This document shows, piece after piece, positions 26,144-38,900 of a DNA stretch of 64,000 nucleotides. Under the pieces are notes generated by a model, which had not been told where the DNA came from, ran no database searches, and was given only the letters and a program-made list of their open reading frames with translations. Origin of the DNA: Corticium candelabrum (lineage: Eukaryota > Porifera > Homoscleromorpha > Homosclerophorida > Plakinidae); the NCBI RefSeq assembly GCF_963422355.1, contig NC_085100.1, positions 4,319,068-4,383,067 on the forward strand. Reading direction: 5' to 3'. Numbering within the stretch: the stretch's first letter is position 1; every line of letters starts with the position of its first letter. Position numbers and translations under genes: made by a program.

Positions 26144-29100
26144 GATCTATTGCAATTATGCATACCATCAGGTATGTTGATAATGTGCCTGGTGTAGTTA
26201 TGCATTGACTGATGTCGTTATTTATTAGATGTGAAGACTATACATTATACCATATATGCGTATATATATAGTATATATATACAGGAAGAGAGACAGAGTG
26301 TAGAAGCATCATATAGTGTTGATGCTGTTGCTACTGAATTGGAATAAGTACTATACTATACTTGCGTTATAAGCAATTAAGCCATTACAATCAAACCTTA
26401 CTCATACTGGAACTAACAGTCCATCTCTTCTATGCATGCAACATCTTGTCGAACAACAAGTAAGGTTTCTGACTAAGGATTCTTGCTTACCTGGCTGGAG
26501 ACTTCCTCAAAGACGCAAATTCTCTGTAAATGAAAAAACAGTGTAGCCTTTCAACATGTCTATATAGATCGCATGCTCTTAATTAATTAATTTTAAAACG
26601 TTTCGCTCATTCTGCGTCTTTGCATAGCATGCATGGATACATACAAGCAACTAATAGCCCATGCATAACATCTATAGCAGTTGAACCCTACTCCACACAT
26701 CAAGGAAACGGTCAAGAGTTACTAACTACATTCCACATACATCGTATAACTAACAAGATTCAAACTTGACACATTAGAGATGTGTCGGCAATTACTTTAC
26801 CATCAAACACTCATCCTTGAGGCAAATTACAAGAACAACCTATGAAGAATTCATGGAAGGCCCATTGCATGTAGAATTCACAGCACTAATTTCCAGACTA
26901 ACAAATGTAGAACAGAGCGGTGGCACTAGAATCGACACAAGCAGCTATAAATGTAGCACAACTATCTTAGCAATTGGTTTGATTATACCACATTACACAG
27001 CTTCAACAGTACAAACCAATATGAGTACAACATCCAATCTACTACACAGTGCTTAGCTAATATCAGATTAATCCATTTAAAGCCATTGGAACAACATTGC
27101 AACAACACCAACTAGTCTATTTCATTCGCAATTTATAGAACGACGGCACCCTTCATGCTTACTAATGCCTGGGACAAGTAAACACAATATGATACAAAAA
27201 TGGCAAGTAACTTCATGCCATAGTACAGTTATAAAACTAGAAATAATTGGATGTCATTCAACTATTGCTCATGAAGATCTAGCACAACAGTGTTGATGTA
27301 TTGTTACCCCGGCAACAAAGCAAACCTTGACCCTATACAATGAGACTGGCTCCAGAAGCCTCTTCATGTTTAAATGCATTATAAATCAGTCGAAACACCA
27401 AGTCCTAGTACCTCTTGGACAAGTGCACAAACTATGAGATTAATCAAAATGCATATAACAAACAGTGCAGTCGCTGTATATGTGTTTACATCATCGGCTT
27501 CAAATTCTAGAATCAAGTAAGATGTCAGCAAAATCCAATAGCACTTTGCATCGAAATGATGGAAGAAGATTACACAAGCAAGATACAGTCAATGCTATCA
27601 CAAGCATTACCAAAGACACTAGAAGGTCCTTCCATTGGTAGGATATATAGTTAATTAGCATCATAACATTTACAACAAATTATCTGTAAATATCAATAGC
27701 ATTTGAGGTATTCACTGTGCTCCACAGCTGATGACCACCCGTATCTCTGTCCTAACGTCAAAACAACCAATGGAACTGTCCAGAAATTCAAACCACAATC
27801 TTAAAAGGATTTCATCATCCGTCAAAACATAGTGCAAAGCACAGTAACAGATCTTGATGTAACATAGTCCAAGACTCAACACACTGTGCTGTATGCACCA
27901 ATAGTTCTGATACCTACCAAGGATTAAGCTGTTGTTGTCTCTCATTTAATTGTTTGTTGCACAAGGTCAGGCATCTCCCACTCCACCATTTGACATTACT
28001 TGTAAAACAACACTCATGGCAAAGCTACAGAAACCATGTAGCTTCTCTTCTCACCAAAAACTGAATTATCTTCATCTTGCCACAAACTACATAGAAAATT
28101 TTACTAAGAGAGCTATACGTATACCCTCTCTATCTAACATCCAACCAACATTTGAAACTAAAATTTGAGTGAGCTGCAGTGACAATGTTATCCCTGTTCC
28201 TGAGGTTAAGCATCCTGGCTACATCAAGCATAATGGCATGGTATCCAAAGACTAGCTCACATTCAATAAAAGCAATAATGTTGAACAGTTAGAAATATTC
28301 ATCGATACATGTGAGACAAGGTGTTTCTGGATTGCATGCCCTAGCTGACACCGACAGTAACGCACATTACATGCAAACAACACCCTAACATACAGTTAAC
28401 CTAAACATACTGTTAACTAGTCAATTATTTCATATAAACTTGGAAAAATCAATGTACAGCAAAGCAAATATTCAATCACAAAACAAAAGGTCACAGCTTC
28501 AATTAAAAATCTGTCTAAGCTTTGTCTATCTGACACTTTAGTACTGATAGAACAGCCAACACAACTATAACCAACAAGTTTAGTTATCCAAGGATACATT
28601 CCACTGCAAAGGCATAAACTAAATTTCACCCAATAACAATCTAACCAACACCAACAAAAGTTTAATAATACAGCATGTATATTGTAATGCTATTCTGTTC
28701 ATTTCACCAATGTTCCCTTCGGTATGTTTATTTGTCTAACAATGATAATGGAAGTGACTTACACTAATTGCTTACTCATACAAACAACTCGAATTTACAG
28801 ACCAGGAATACATAAACACTACTGACATATAATGTTTACTCAACTCAGTCTATATTCTTATTTCAAGAAGAACAGTAAGTCACACCTGACGTTCTACTTA
28901 CACAGTTTTTCAATATACTGCAATTTTATTTATTCAAAAACACGTGATGATAAGACAAGCATCCAGCAATGCATATTCAAACACAAAGGTATTGATTGCT
29001 TAAGCTAAAAGTACCCTTCTGTGAGAGCTGTAGAGTACATCCATGCCTAACAGACACTTGAAATATCTTGACTCTCCTGTCAGGAAAAAAAGCAGATAGA

Positions 29101-29298
29101 GTTTCCCTGGATAACTATATTTGCTTTCAGCTTGGTTAGAATCCTTCAAAAGGTCTACCAAACTAAACCATGGAGGAAGCAAAAAACATGAGAGCCAAAA
29201 TCAAGCAAATTCAAGAACAACTCATTATCAGTAAAATATAAGTAATTGTTTTTAGTATGCTAACCTAGCTGTTCCACACCCATTGACGATTGTTCCAT
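26144..29298. other. Intergenic stretch 3' of NPCBM copy 1
   Basis: No complete gene was found. One possible minus-strand 33-bp exon lies at 26,493-26,525. A plus-strand ATG at 27,556 opens a plausible short coding piece ending at a GTAGGA donor, too short to assign. The rest is AT-rich and unremarkable. Confidence 0.35.
26493..26525 (-). CDS. Possible 33-bp internal exon on the minus strand
   Basis: On the minus strand, TTCATTTACAG is followed by 33 bp and then the strong donor CAG|GTAAGC. One frame is open (RICVFEEVSSQ). It could belong to the minus-strand gene that ends at 22,583, but no phase link was established. It is a splice-signal prediction only. Confidence 0.2.
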
Positions 29299-29350
29299 TG
29301 CTAGCCAATCCCAACTTCACTGCTAGCCAATCCCAACTTCACTGCTAGCC
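29299..29350. repeat. Tandem repeat, 22-bp unit
   Basis: About two and a half copies of TGCTAGCCAATCCCAACTTC (plus AC), followed by a degraded copy. Confidence 0.8.
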
Positions 29351-29750
29351 ATGCAAACCCAACTTCCTTAGCAGTCTGACAAAATACAAATATTACAAGC
29401 TTCCTGCTCCTTCCACTACACTATCACAGTACGTGACAACATCAACATCACAGAGCTCTCAATATGGACCTAAACTACATGCCACCTCAACTGCTTGTAA
29501 CACTATAAACAATCATGTGTTATTGTTACCATACCCTCAAATAAATGCCATATGGTGCACACCAACCATTGAGTACTAATCTGTACCAATTGTACTGTTT
29601 AAGAATTACATTTTTCTGTGCTTTAGAAGGAAAGTGTGGTTTTGCAATTAGTGTAAACTAGTTGCTAGCATTGTGGACATCTTCAATGTCCAGTACTTCT
29701 TGCAAAATTAGCTTTCCTTGATACTGTATGTGTATCAGACATCATGATGT

Positions 29751-31412
29751 CTAGCGCAGTCTTGATTTACAGTCTTGACCAACACAGTCTAAGTTGTTCC
29801 ACACTACACTAATATCGGGACTAAATGTACCCTTTCCACTGTTATCATTGCAGTCTCTGTCAAAGCAAAGATTGGAGCATACGTTTTTGACTGACAAAGG
29901 CAACTTCACAGCAAGAGTGGTATCTGTCAGTTCTGACTTGGGACTTTGACTGTCTCTTGTCAAGTTAAATTTGCATTCACTTCATAGATGCTTACACAAA
30001 AATTATTTTTTTGTGAGCTCCTTGTGCAACAGTTACGAACTCTTGTTGTGTTGAAGCTGAATAGTATGGAATGTATTTGATGCTAGATAGCTTGTATTGC
30101 ATGATGATTGCTGCTTGGTGATGACAAGGCCATCCATTAATACCCTTTGGACAAGAATACACCAAAGTTGATGTCAACAGCATGAAACTGTAGTGAATTT
30201 GAAAGGCTTGGAACTAAGTAAAATCCTGAGATACCATCTACTTCTGTTATTGCTGCACTGTCAATGTTTTCACCGCCTCAGCCATAAAATCAAACAGACA
30301 ATGCAAGGTCACACCTACTGTGGCCCATGTTTAGCAGTCGTACCTCATACATAGTCTAGTTCTAAATTAACTGTAATGAATTGAAATAGTTGTATCAAAT
30401 TAAATGCTTAGTCCTCTGGCAGAAATAATGCTATCTTTCAAATGTGAAATCATACTTCAGCATAGTTGTTTTTACTATTATTTTCTCTTGTGCTGAGTCA
30501 ATCCTATTCGATAGCTGGCAGCCCATTCTTTTCAACGCAGTGCCAAATAGTCTCCAAGTATTTTACAAAGTTGGACTGTTGTTGAAATGTGACTAGAACT
30601 TGCAAGTCTGCATACTTTCCCATGACAGCTTCTTTAAATTTTGTAAATACTCATAATGATTTCACTTCCTTCAAGAGGCATTGTCTGTCTTGGTGCCTTC
30701 CCATAAAATGAAAGTTGATCTTGTGCATCAGTTGAACAGGGTAGTCCACTGTTTGGATCAGGACAGGACATTGTGCAGATGCTGTAAAAAAGAGTCAATC
30801 TCAATTTTAAAATTATACAGTAATGGATATCCCAGTGAGTCACACAGCAAGAGGTTTCTGATGGCATATGTCAATAACAAATACTCAGTGGTTTACACTG
30901 AAAATAAGAGAAGAAATGGCAACAGATGACCAATTTAGTTTCTCCATCAATTTTGGCATTTAAGATTGTCACAATTTCTGGATGGTTTCTTGCTTGGTGG
31001 CTATTGTGTTGTAAATTAAACTCTGTATAGTGCCATCTTGTTGGCCTCCGAAAAAACAAAAAAGACTATGTTGCTGCATGACTGGTTAAGAACGTCACTA
31101 ACACGCTCCTAGCATTCCATCTGTCAACCATCTATCACAGGTGATCCTAGCTAAGTCATCACTTATTGACTCAGCAACTGTGGCAGAAGGACACTGGTAA
31201 TACTCTGATTTTGCAAAACATCTATCAGCTCACTGACAAACAACTTCTAAGTGCATGTCCTTGGGTGGAAGTATGGAGTTTCTAAACCATTCCTCTCTCT
31301 TCCTGTAAAAACAATTGCCGTTGTTTTGATTTGTCATTAAAGACAAATCAGTCAGTAGTAGAATGGATGTAGGGTTGATGTGTTTGTTCCAAACCGAGTT
31401 GAGCCAACCCAT
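29751..31412 (-). pseudogene. Decayed SWIM-finger protein, probably transposon-derived
   Basis: Minus-strand fragments in different frames look like one broken protein. From 5' to 3' they are REEWFRNSILPPKDMHLEVV near 31,300; a segment ending ARITCDRWLTDGMLGAC near 31,140; HYTEFNLQHNSHQARNHPEI near 31,000; KYADLQVLVTFQQQSNFVKY near 30,590; and CPKGINGWPCHHQAAI near 30,140. The last is a SWIM-type zinc finger (CxC...CxH), with the first cysteine position apparently Tyr. A Cys-containing tail follows at 29,751-29,963 in another frame. SWIM fingers are common in MULE-type and related transposases and in proteins derived from them. At least three frame changes and several stops make this a pseudogene. 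Confidence 0.5.
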
Positions 31413-31426
31413 GCCAGAGAGCTGAG

Positions 31427-31803
31427 TCAGCCCCGTTCACACAGCATTAAGAAAAAGCAAGCCAACTCATTTAGTAGGTGTCTGTTGCTATGCACGCTAG
31501 CTATGTACAGTCACATGTACATCAGAAACGCTTGCCCTGTGTGGCGTAAGAAAGTTTGTCTACGTGGGTATGACGTGGAAGTGAGGGTCTACATGTAGCT
31601 ATGTAACACTACACTGTACAGTTTGACAGTTGGTGCCGTTTATGTAGTGAATATGAGCCAAGCCAAGCCAAACTGTGCTGGCAGTTTAAGGTGGGCCCTT
31701 CTGGTTCAGCCCGGCTTGGCCTGCATTTACACATTTCAAAAGCAAGCTGAACTGTGCTGAACCATGTTGGCCAAGTTACAAGTGCTCGTGTAGACAAGCT
31801 ATA
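31427..31803. mobile_element. MITE copy with GTTCACAC ends
   Basis: The left end carries CAGCCCCGTTCACACAGC and the right end, read on the other strand, TATAGCTTGTCTACACGAGC. These resemble the ends of the better-preserved element at 44,846-45,293. Both interiors are rich in AACTGTGCTG/AACCA words. No coding capacity was seen. Confidence 0.5.
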
Positions 31804-32910
31804 AGTCTACTGTATTGTGTATCACAATCTGTGCCATTGCAGCAGCATTGTCTTACCTCCCTCTGTGTGCTGTGTCTTTAACAGACTAAATTACAAGGCA
31901 TTGTCAAATGCAAATGCGCCAAAGCTAAAGCCAGCAGCAAAGTGTGGATTTCCAAAAAGAACTCTCTTCTGCGTGTCAATTGAGAAGAAATCGTGGAGCA
32001 CTCATTAGGATTTGTTACTGACTTTAGCTCAGCAAGCTCAACAAGCATTCCTTTTCTTCAGCAGTGACAGTAAATGTAATCTCACTACACTCTCCTCTGG
32101 ACAGTTCATTGATAGTTTGTCTGAAAATAATGAGGTCTTTACTAACAATAATACCTTGGTTTGTATAGCTATTGTTTTGCAAACTAAGGTAACCGTTCTG
32201 ATGTTTCACATGACTTGATCACATGTTGGTTTTTACATTTCTTCTAATATCTTATTAAATAAAAGAAAGCTGACAACATGAAAGACAATGAAAATAGCAC
32301 GTTCAAAGAATAGCTCAACAGCATGAGTAATTACGATGCAACAATATTAATTAAAAACCACAGCCAAAAATATTTGCACCAACAACTGCCTGACAAATGC
32401 ACGAAATGCACAGTCAAAAGAAGATAGCTAAAGGAGAGACCCTACAGAGCTGCACTAACAGTCAAAGTTGCTAATATGCTTAATATGTCCACAAAATGGA
32501 ACCACCACATGCTAAATACAGCATACATATACAGTTTGTCAATGCGAGAGCAATAGCAAAGTAGACAGAAAAGGCAGAGAGACCCCTGAACATTAAATGC
32601 CACAGTGACTTACTAGTAACCTGTCAACTTAAACAGATAACATTTGTAATTACTATCAGAACGGTAATCAACTAAGTTACAGCAACTACAAGAAAATACA
32701 TATAATTTCCAGAAACAATAAGCACTAAAAACACGTCAAGCATAAAAAGTTCAACCACCTACCAACAGGGTCACTTAAAAATCTAAAAGACATTAAGCCA
32801 TATCCTTAAACACAAACTAAATACCTGCTGAGTAATTAGCTAGACATCAACATTGTACCATTCTAAGAAAGAATAAAAGCCCAAACATCACAATAGTACA
32901 TGACAATATC

Positions 32911-35900
32911 TTACTCATAGTCTATTTCATCATACTCTTCACTGACATCTCCCAACTGCAAAAATTCCAACACTAACTGATGCACTGGCAACACTTCAAC
33001 AAGACCCTACACAATTCAATTAGTTACCAAAAGAACACCAATAACTACCAAACAGTTACCTGGATGTAAATTTCAAGTCCTTTTCGTCGATACTGTACAA
33101 CTTTTGGGTCAGACTTCTTCACCAAACGTTTAGATGGAAACTCAGGGTATGGCCTCACAATCCTCCGCAACTAAAACATAACAAAGCAACTTCATTGCCC
33201 AAATTTGATGTTTGGTATTACTACCTATCTATTACAATGCACAATACATGTGAGCAATCCTTCCTCATTGCTTTTGATCAGCACTGCTAATAGCACCACG
33301 TACAATTGCAACTAGTATCCATAAAAAGCAAATTTCAACTACACAAGATTATGCCATCTAATTCCAATCATCTGCAGCCAACACTGTTGTAGCACAGAAT
33401 TCTCTATAAACTAGTAACTGAAGCTATGATTATATCCTTGCTTCCACACAGCTACATCCTTCTGAAAACCACGAAAAAATTATCACAAAGTATTACGAAT
33501 TTAGATGCCATTTAGCTTCTAAACGTGGGACTTGTAAAATCTATCTAAGTGTCGTACAAAACCACTGTTGTTTCACAGAACCACAAAGTCTGTAACACTG
33601 CTAAAATAGTCTGTAATCATCAAAGTAAGAAGACTTATTACATACAGGACATAAATGTCACTCCTGGCTAAGTTTAAGTTTCCATATAAACATAGTAAGT
33701 CAAGAAAGCGACTGATTTCATGTTAGCAGTTAAAGAAGGTAAGCTGTGCTGCTTATTTCCAACAGGACCCAGTAATGGAAATCCTGAACTATACTATCCT
33801 GGTAAGAAACCAATTCATAGACATTGGCGTTATGATTGGCGGTTCATCCAATGTCTGTGGTTGCTATGTACAACCAAATACAAATATTGCACACTAAAAA
33901 TTCAGTCATATTCTTGTTCCAGTGACTTAGGTGACAAAGCCTTGCCATGATGTGACGCTCATTGATTCTACATTTTACATCACTAAACTATATAGTTATG
34001 CAAAATAATTCATATTCTGAAGACACACAGTTATGGAAAGTTAGACCATTCCAAGATGAGCTGAATTCACAAATGATTCGATGATAATTCAAGATGCTTA
34101 CCCTTTAGTTACTTGTTTCAAGCTAACAGTGTTCCTGAGCATACTCGCTGCAAGCCCAAAACCATACACATTACGGTAGCCACTGATGTATCTACTTCTT
34201 ATCTGTTAAAATGGTTTGTTTCTTAATTAATCTCAATTCCTTAAAATGCTCAGTAGAAAAACGCAGATCCATATCTCACTCTAAACTTTTCTTCCATGAA
34301 GTCACTTTCACCATAAATTAGCTTACTAAAAATTAACCATATTTCTATCATAATAATAACCATAGTACAGTAGTTCCTTAATTTGGTTCCAGACTGCAAA
34401 TCTACGTTTATGGTTTCATGCAACCAAACTGTTTACTTTCAATAAAATGGCTGTATTTCTATGTTATTGACTTTCTACCATCACAACCTAGATTCTACAA
34501 CAAACAGTCTTTCTGAATTCTGAATAATGAAACAAATAGAAGAACTCCCACCATGTCTAATCATTTTATCTTAAGTGCAAGATTTTAAGCACATTTAATG
34601 AAACCTATAGCAAACCAAAAGCTTTCAAGAAGCATCTTAAACACTGAAACCAAAACAAACAAAGCTATTAGCAATGTCCAGGGAGGTTCTCACACAATGC
34701 TTTCCAAAATTAATGTATGAACTTAAGTTGTCAATCACTAGAATCTTCAGAGACTTTTAGAACTTACCAAATCCATAAACATCTTAATACAATTGGTTTG
34801 TTGTTTCCAGTTGTTCTACATTTAACTCTGTTACTGTAATAAGATGCTTCTTGTAATACCTAAGTAAACGAGAACAGTAATGGTTATGCAAGTATAACCA
34901 GATTCTGTCTTCTACCTTGGGTGGTTAAAAGATTAGAGGATTGTTACTAAAAGAAAAAACCACCCAGTCATACTAATGTGATTATCCCTCATACATAGTT
35001 CAGTAAAAGTGAAAAAAACAACTTCTGTTGCTCTTTATCACTTAGTAAAAGTTATGAAAGTAAAACAAGATTATGTCTTCTATCTTGGATGGTGAAAAGA
35101 TTAGAGTCTTTTTACTAAAAGAAAATAAACCACACTGTCACAGTAATGTGATTATCCCTCATAAATACTTCAGTACAAGTGCAATGAACCACTTCAGTTG
35201 CTCTTTATCACTTAGTTATTAAAACATGTTGTGGCATGTCCTAAAGACAGTAAACTGTAACAGCTATGATTGAAGCCAGTTCAATTCACTGCCTAGAAAC
35301 ATGAAATGTATGTGTGCACTCAGGATGCAGACAAGAGAAATACTAACTCCTCTTTGCCACTAGCAAACAAGCAGAAGCCACTACACAAATAATGACCAAT
35401 ACAGTGTTCCAACTAGATTTTTTGGCAAGGCACAATACCCTGACCCACTTTCAGGGCACTCTGCCTCGCCTTAAAAATGCTCTGCCCCTTTGAGCAAACC
35501 CTGATTAACTAAAAAGCATCAATTACATCAAATACAGTCCCAGTATCATAACTGCACACAGTGCTGCATGCTTTAGTGATTCCAAGAAAAGTAAACCCAT
35601 AGCAAGTGACTACCACATACCAAAAAAAGTCAGCAATATGCCATCATAGTATATAAACCACTTTATCTAAATTTGCTATATGAGCTCTTCCTAGTAGGCA
35701 TTCCAATACTATATTTTTAGCTGCAATAAATCACACGTGATTACTGCTGCTACCATTTGGCAATCTTGTTATTTATAATATGGTGGGACTTCTGGATCGC
35801 TTCTTCTGAATTTGTCTTCCTAAGGCATTCCAATCACACACCTTAGGTATTTGAATGACGAGTAGTAATTGCTGATATCATTTGGTTAAATTCCTGTGAA

Positions 35901-38900
35901 CTCCTTGGGCCATCCTATGGTCTTAAGTATGCACCCTACTCAGTGCTCGAGATGCACCTGTGGATAGAAACTCATTTGTCTATAATAATGGAGTACAACA
36001 TGCATGCTCTAGACATTCTGTTCAAGAAAGGTAAATGTCCTATTAAACAAATGAGTTTCTATAGATAGATATATACACCGGAATCATTAAAATCCATTAT
36101 GCAATTCCTAGGGAATTGACTGATCGAAAATAAGACATGTCTAATATGACATCGTCAAAGCCCAAATAAAATAATCTGAATTCAACAATCTTCCAGCACC
36201 TTATATTAACAACATCTAGTTGCTCGATCCGAATTCAATAATTTTCTAACAAACTACTAGTATGTATAATTAAACACTTCTGAGTTTTATGTGCCAGATT
36301 TCAATGAACTACTAGCAGGCTTAGCTGGTATAGCTGGCAATGCAAACCATCATAGCACAGTTCTTCCAATACTCAAAAAGATTGTTTCTGAAGTTACATC
36401 ACAAGAAAATTAAATGAGTGGTCAAAGTACTAAGCCACCCCACACCAGGGAAACGACCCCATCCCAGATCATCCACTCCCACACCCCAATGCCTTCTATT
36501 GCATACTCATGCAATTCAATACCAACACAAGAGAAACCATTTCCCACAATCATCCCAGACTGTCCAGGACCCCAGATGGACGTCCATTTTCAGTTTCATT
36601 TATCTCAGAGAACCATGTTAAGTGATGGTCCACACCATAGAGATATACCATGGATTACACTCTATTACATATGTATGTAGAAAATTTTATCAGTACCATC
36701 TTTGCAGCTTGCATCTATAATTTAACACCACAGTGATACCCTAGAGAGATTTCCTATACACACTCAAAAAGTCTTTGGAAGTACTGGTGATGTATCAAAC
36801 ACTCTCAAGCTAAAGATCCAATCACTCCAAACAAAGCCTTGGTCTTGGCTGCAGGTGACGATCATGAGTCCGTCATGTGCATATGTAGCAAACTAGGAAT
36901 CACCACCATCAACTAGGCCACAGTCACCACCACACGCACTGGTTATAAACACATTGTGCATATGTGCCACAACAAATGGAATGCAACCAAGGTACACAAG
37001 AGGCATGGCCATGACCGCAAGTGGCTAATCATGTAAACACCATGCAGCTGTGTCTCGACTGGGGGGATAACTACCTCAACAGGGCCATGCATTAGGCTGC
37101 ATAAAAAGATCACAAACATATCATGCATTTTATCCACGATCTGGAGACTACTGCTAATGACACAGCCATAGCCTGGGCTGCCAAGAAGGATCATGATAAC
37201 ATTGTACGACTATGAGTGGAAAGCCGATATCAACTGAAGCATGAAGTGGGTGGCACATGATGAATGTTAGCACAACAGCTACAGCAGTGCTCCAAAGTAA
37301 GCCTATATTAAAACAGTCAAAATGGCTGTAATTAAAAGGCCAGAAAGGACTACTGTAAATCAACAAAATGTCATAAGCATCTAACTTTCGTAAATTTTGT
37401 AAGCAATCACAGATTTACTAAAGTTAAATGCTTACTACTTTTTGTCACTCTCGGTTTTTAGCAACACTTCGCATAATACTAATAATTATCACGTGTGACA
37501 TGCATGCCTAGCAGACTGACACTTGTACATGTGAGGCAGGACACATGCCTAGATATTGACACGTGGTGCTGTGGTGCTTTGGTCTACATGTCCACACGTG
37601 GACATCTGTGAGATACTGCTAGAATGTACACATGCGTAGGCGCTTAGCAGATACTTACGTATGGTGATGAGGTTTTGATTTTCCGTGTTGATGTTCTGCA
37701 CAGAAAGTGGCTATGTTCATCAATGCTTGCGAAAGTTGCTTGCTTATGAAATGGCAAATTTGAACACTTACGAAAGTTTTCCGCTTACAAAATTTTGTAG
37801 ATTTACAGTAGTTAGGTTTGCAAGAAAAACTCAAAAAGATATGCTAACTCCAAGGCCTCTAGAAATTACATAGAAGCTTCAGTCCATTGGTCTAGATTAA
37901 TTAAGAGAACTTACACATGATTGATTAATCCCTTTTTGCGATTTCACTAACAATAATTATTAGAAAAGAAAAAACGCAGTACATAACGGGAGGTTATGTT
38001 GAACATAAGCAATCCTTGTGTATTGGCTCACTGGATGCCTCAAAAAGGGAACTTTCCGAGTGTCTTTAAAAACAAACTTTTCAGTGCCACCACGACAGTA
38101 AGGGCTACAAGGAGATCAGCAAACATCTCAGCATTCATCCTTCAACAGTGCAATAAATACCTTACAAGGGGCGGTCTCTGGGATCAACAGTGACGCTGCC
38201 TCAATCTGGTCATCCATCAAAGTTGTCTCCGTGGAACATCAGAAAAATTCTCTGTAAACCACAAATACTCTACCAGTATCATAGAAATGTACAATACTCC
38301 CTGAAAGCTGCTGGAGTCAACATGCATCAAACTATACTCAGACAAGCATTGAACAAAGAAGGGTTCAAGTGCGAGTAGCAAGATCTTTACTACTCAAAAC
38401 ATCGTCAAATGAGTCTTATAGTTTGCTAACAAGTAGGTCGATAAACCAACAATAGTTTAGGAGCATGTTCTTGGATAGATGAAACAAAAATTGAGCTATT
38501 TGGCAAAACAGAGCTCTTTGCGTTTAGCACAAAAAGAATGCAGCTTTTCAAAAATGAACATGGTACCCACAGTCAAGCACAGAAGCAGCAGCATATGATC
38601 TGGGCTTTTCGCTGCATGTGGCACAGGTAACCTCGCTATCGTGGACAGAAGGATGAATTTTGTTCAATATCAAGAAATTTTAGCCACAAATGTTGCTCCA
38701 TCTGTTTGTCAGCTTCGTCTTGATCCAACGTAGGTGTTCGAGCAAGATAACAATCCAAAGCCTTACAATTCCACTTGTTCTTGGTTCCAGAAAACAAACT
38801 TCTCCGTTTTAGAGAAAGTACTGACTTAAATCCAATTGAAATGCTCTGGAGAGATCTGAATTCTAAAAACCCTACCTCTCCAGCTACTACCTTTATGGAT

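Noticed and set aside
34098..34144. Small minus-strand exon with strong splice signals in the PX intron
   Set aside because: Including it between PX exons 2 and 3 would bring a stop or shift the frame, so it is not part of the main protein model.
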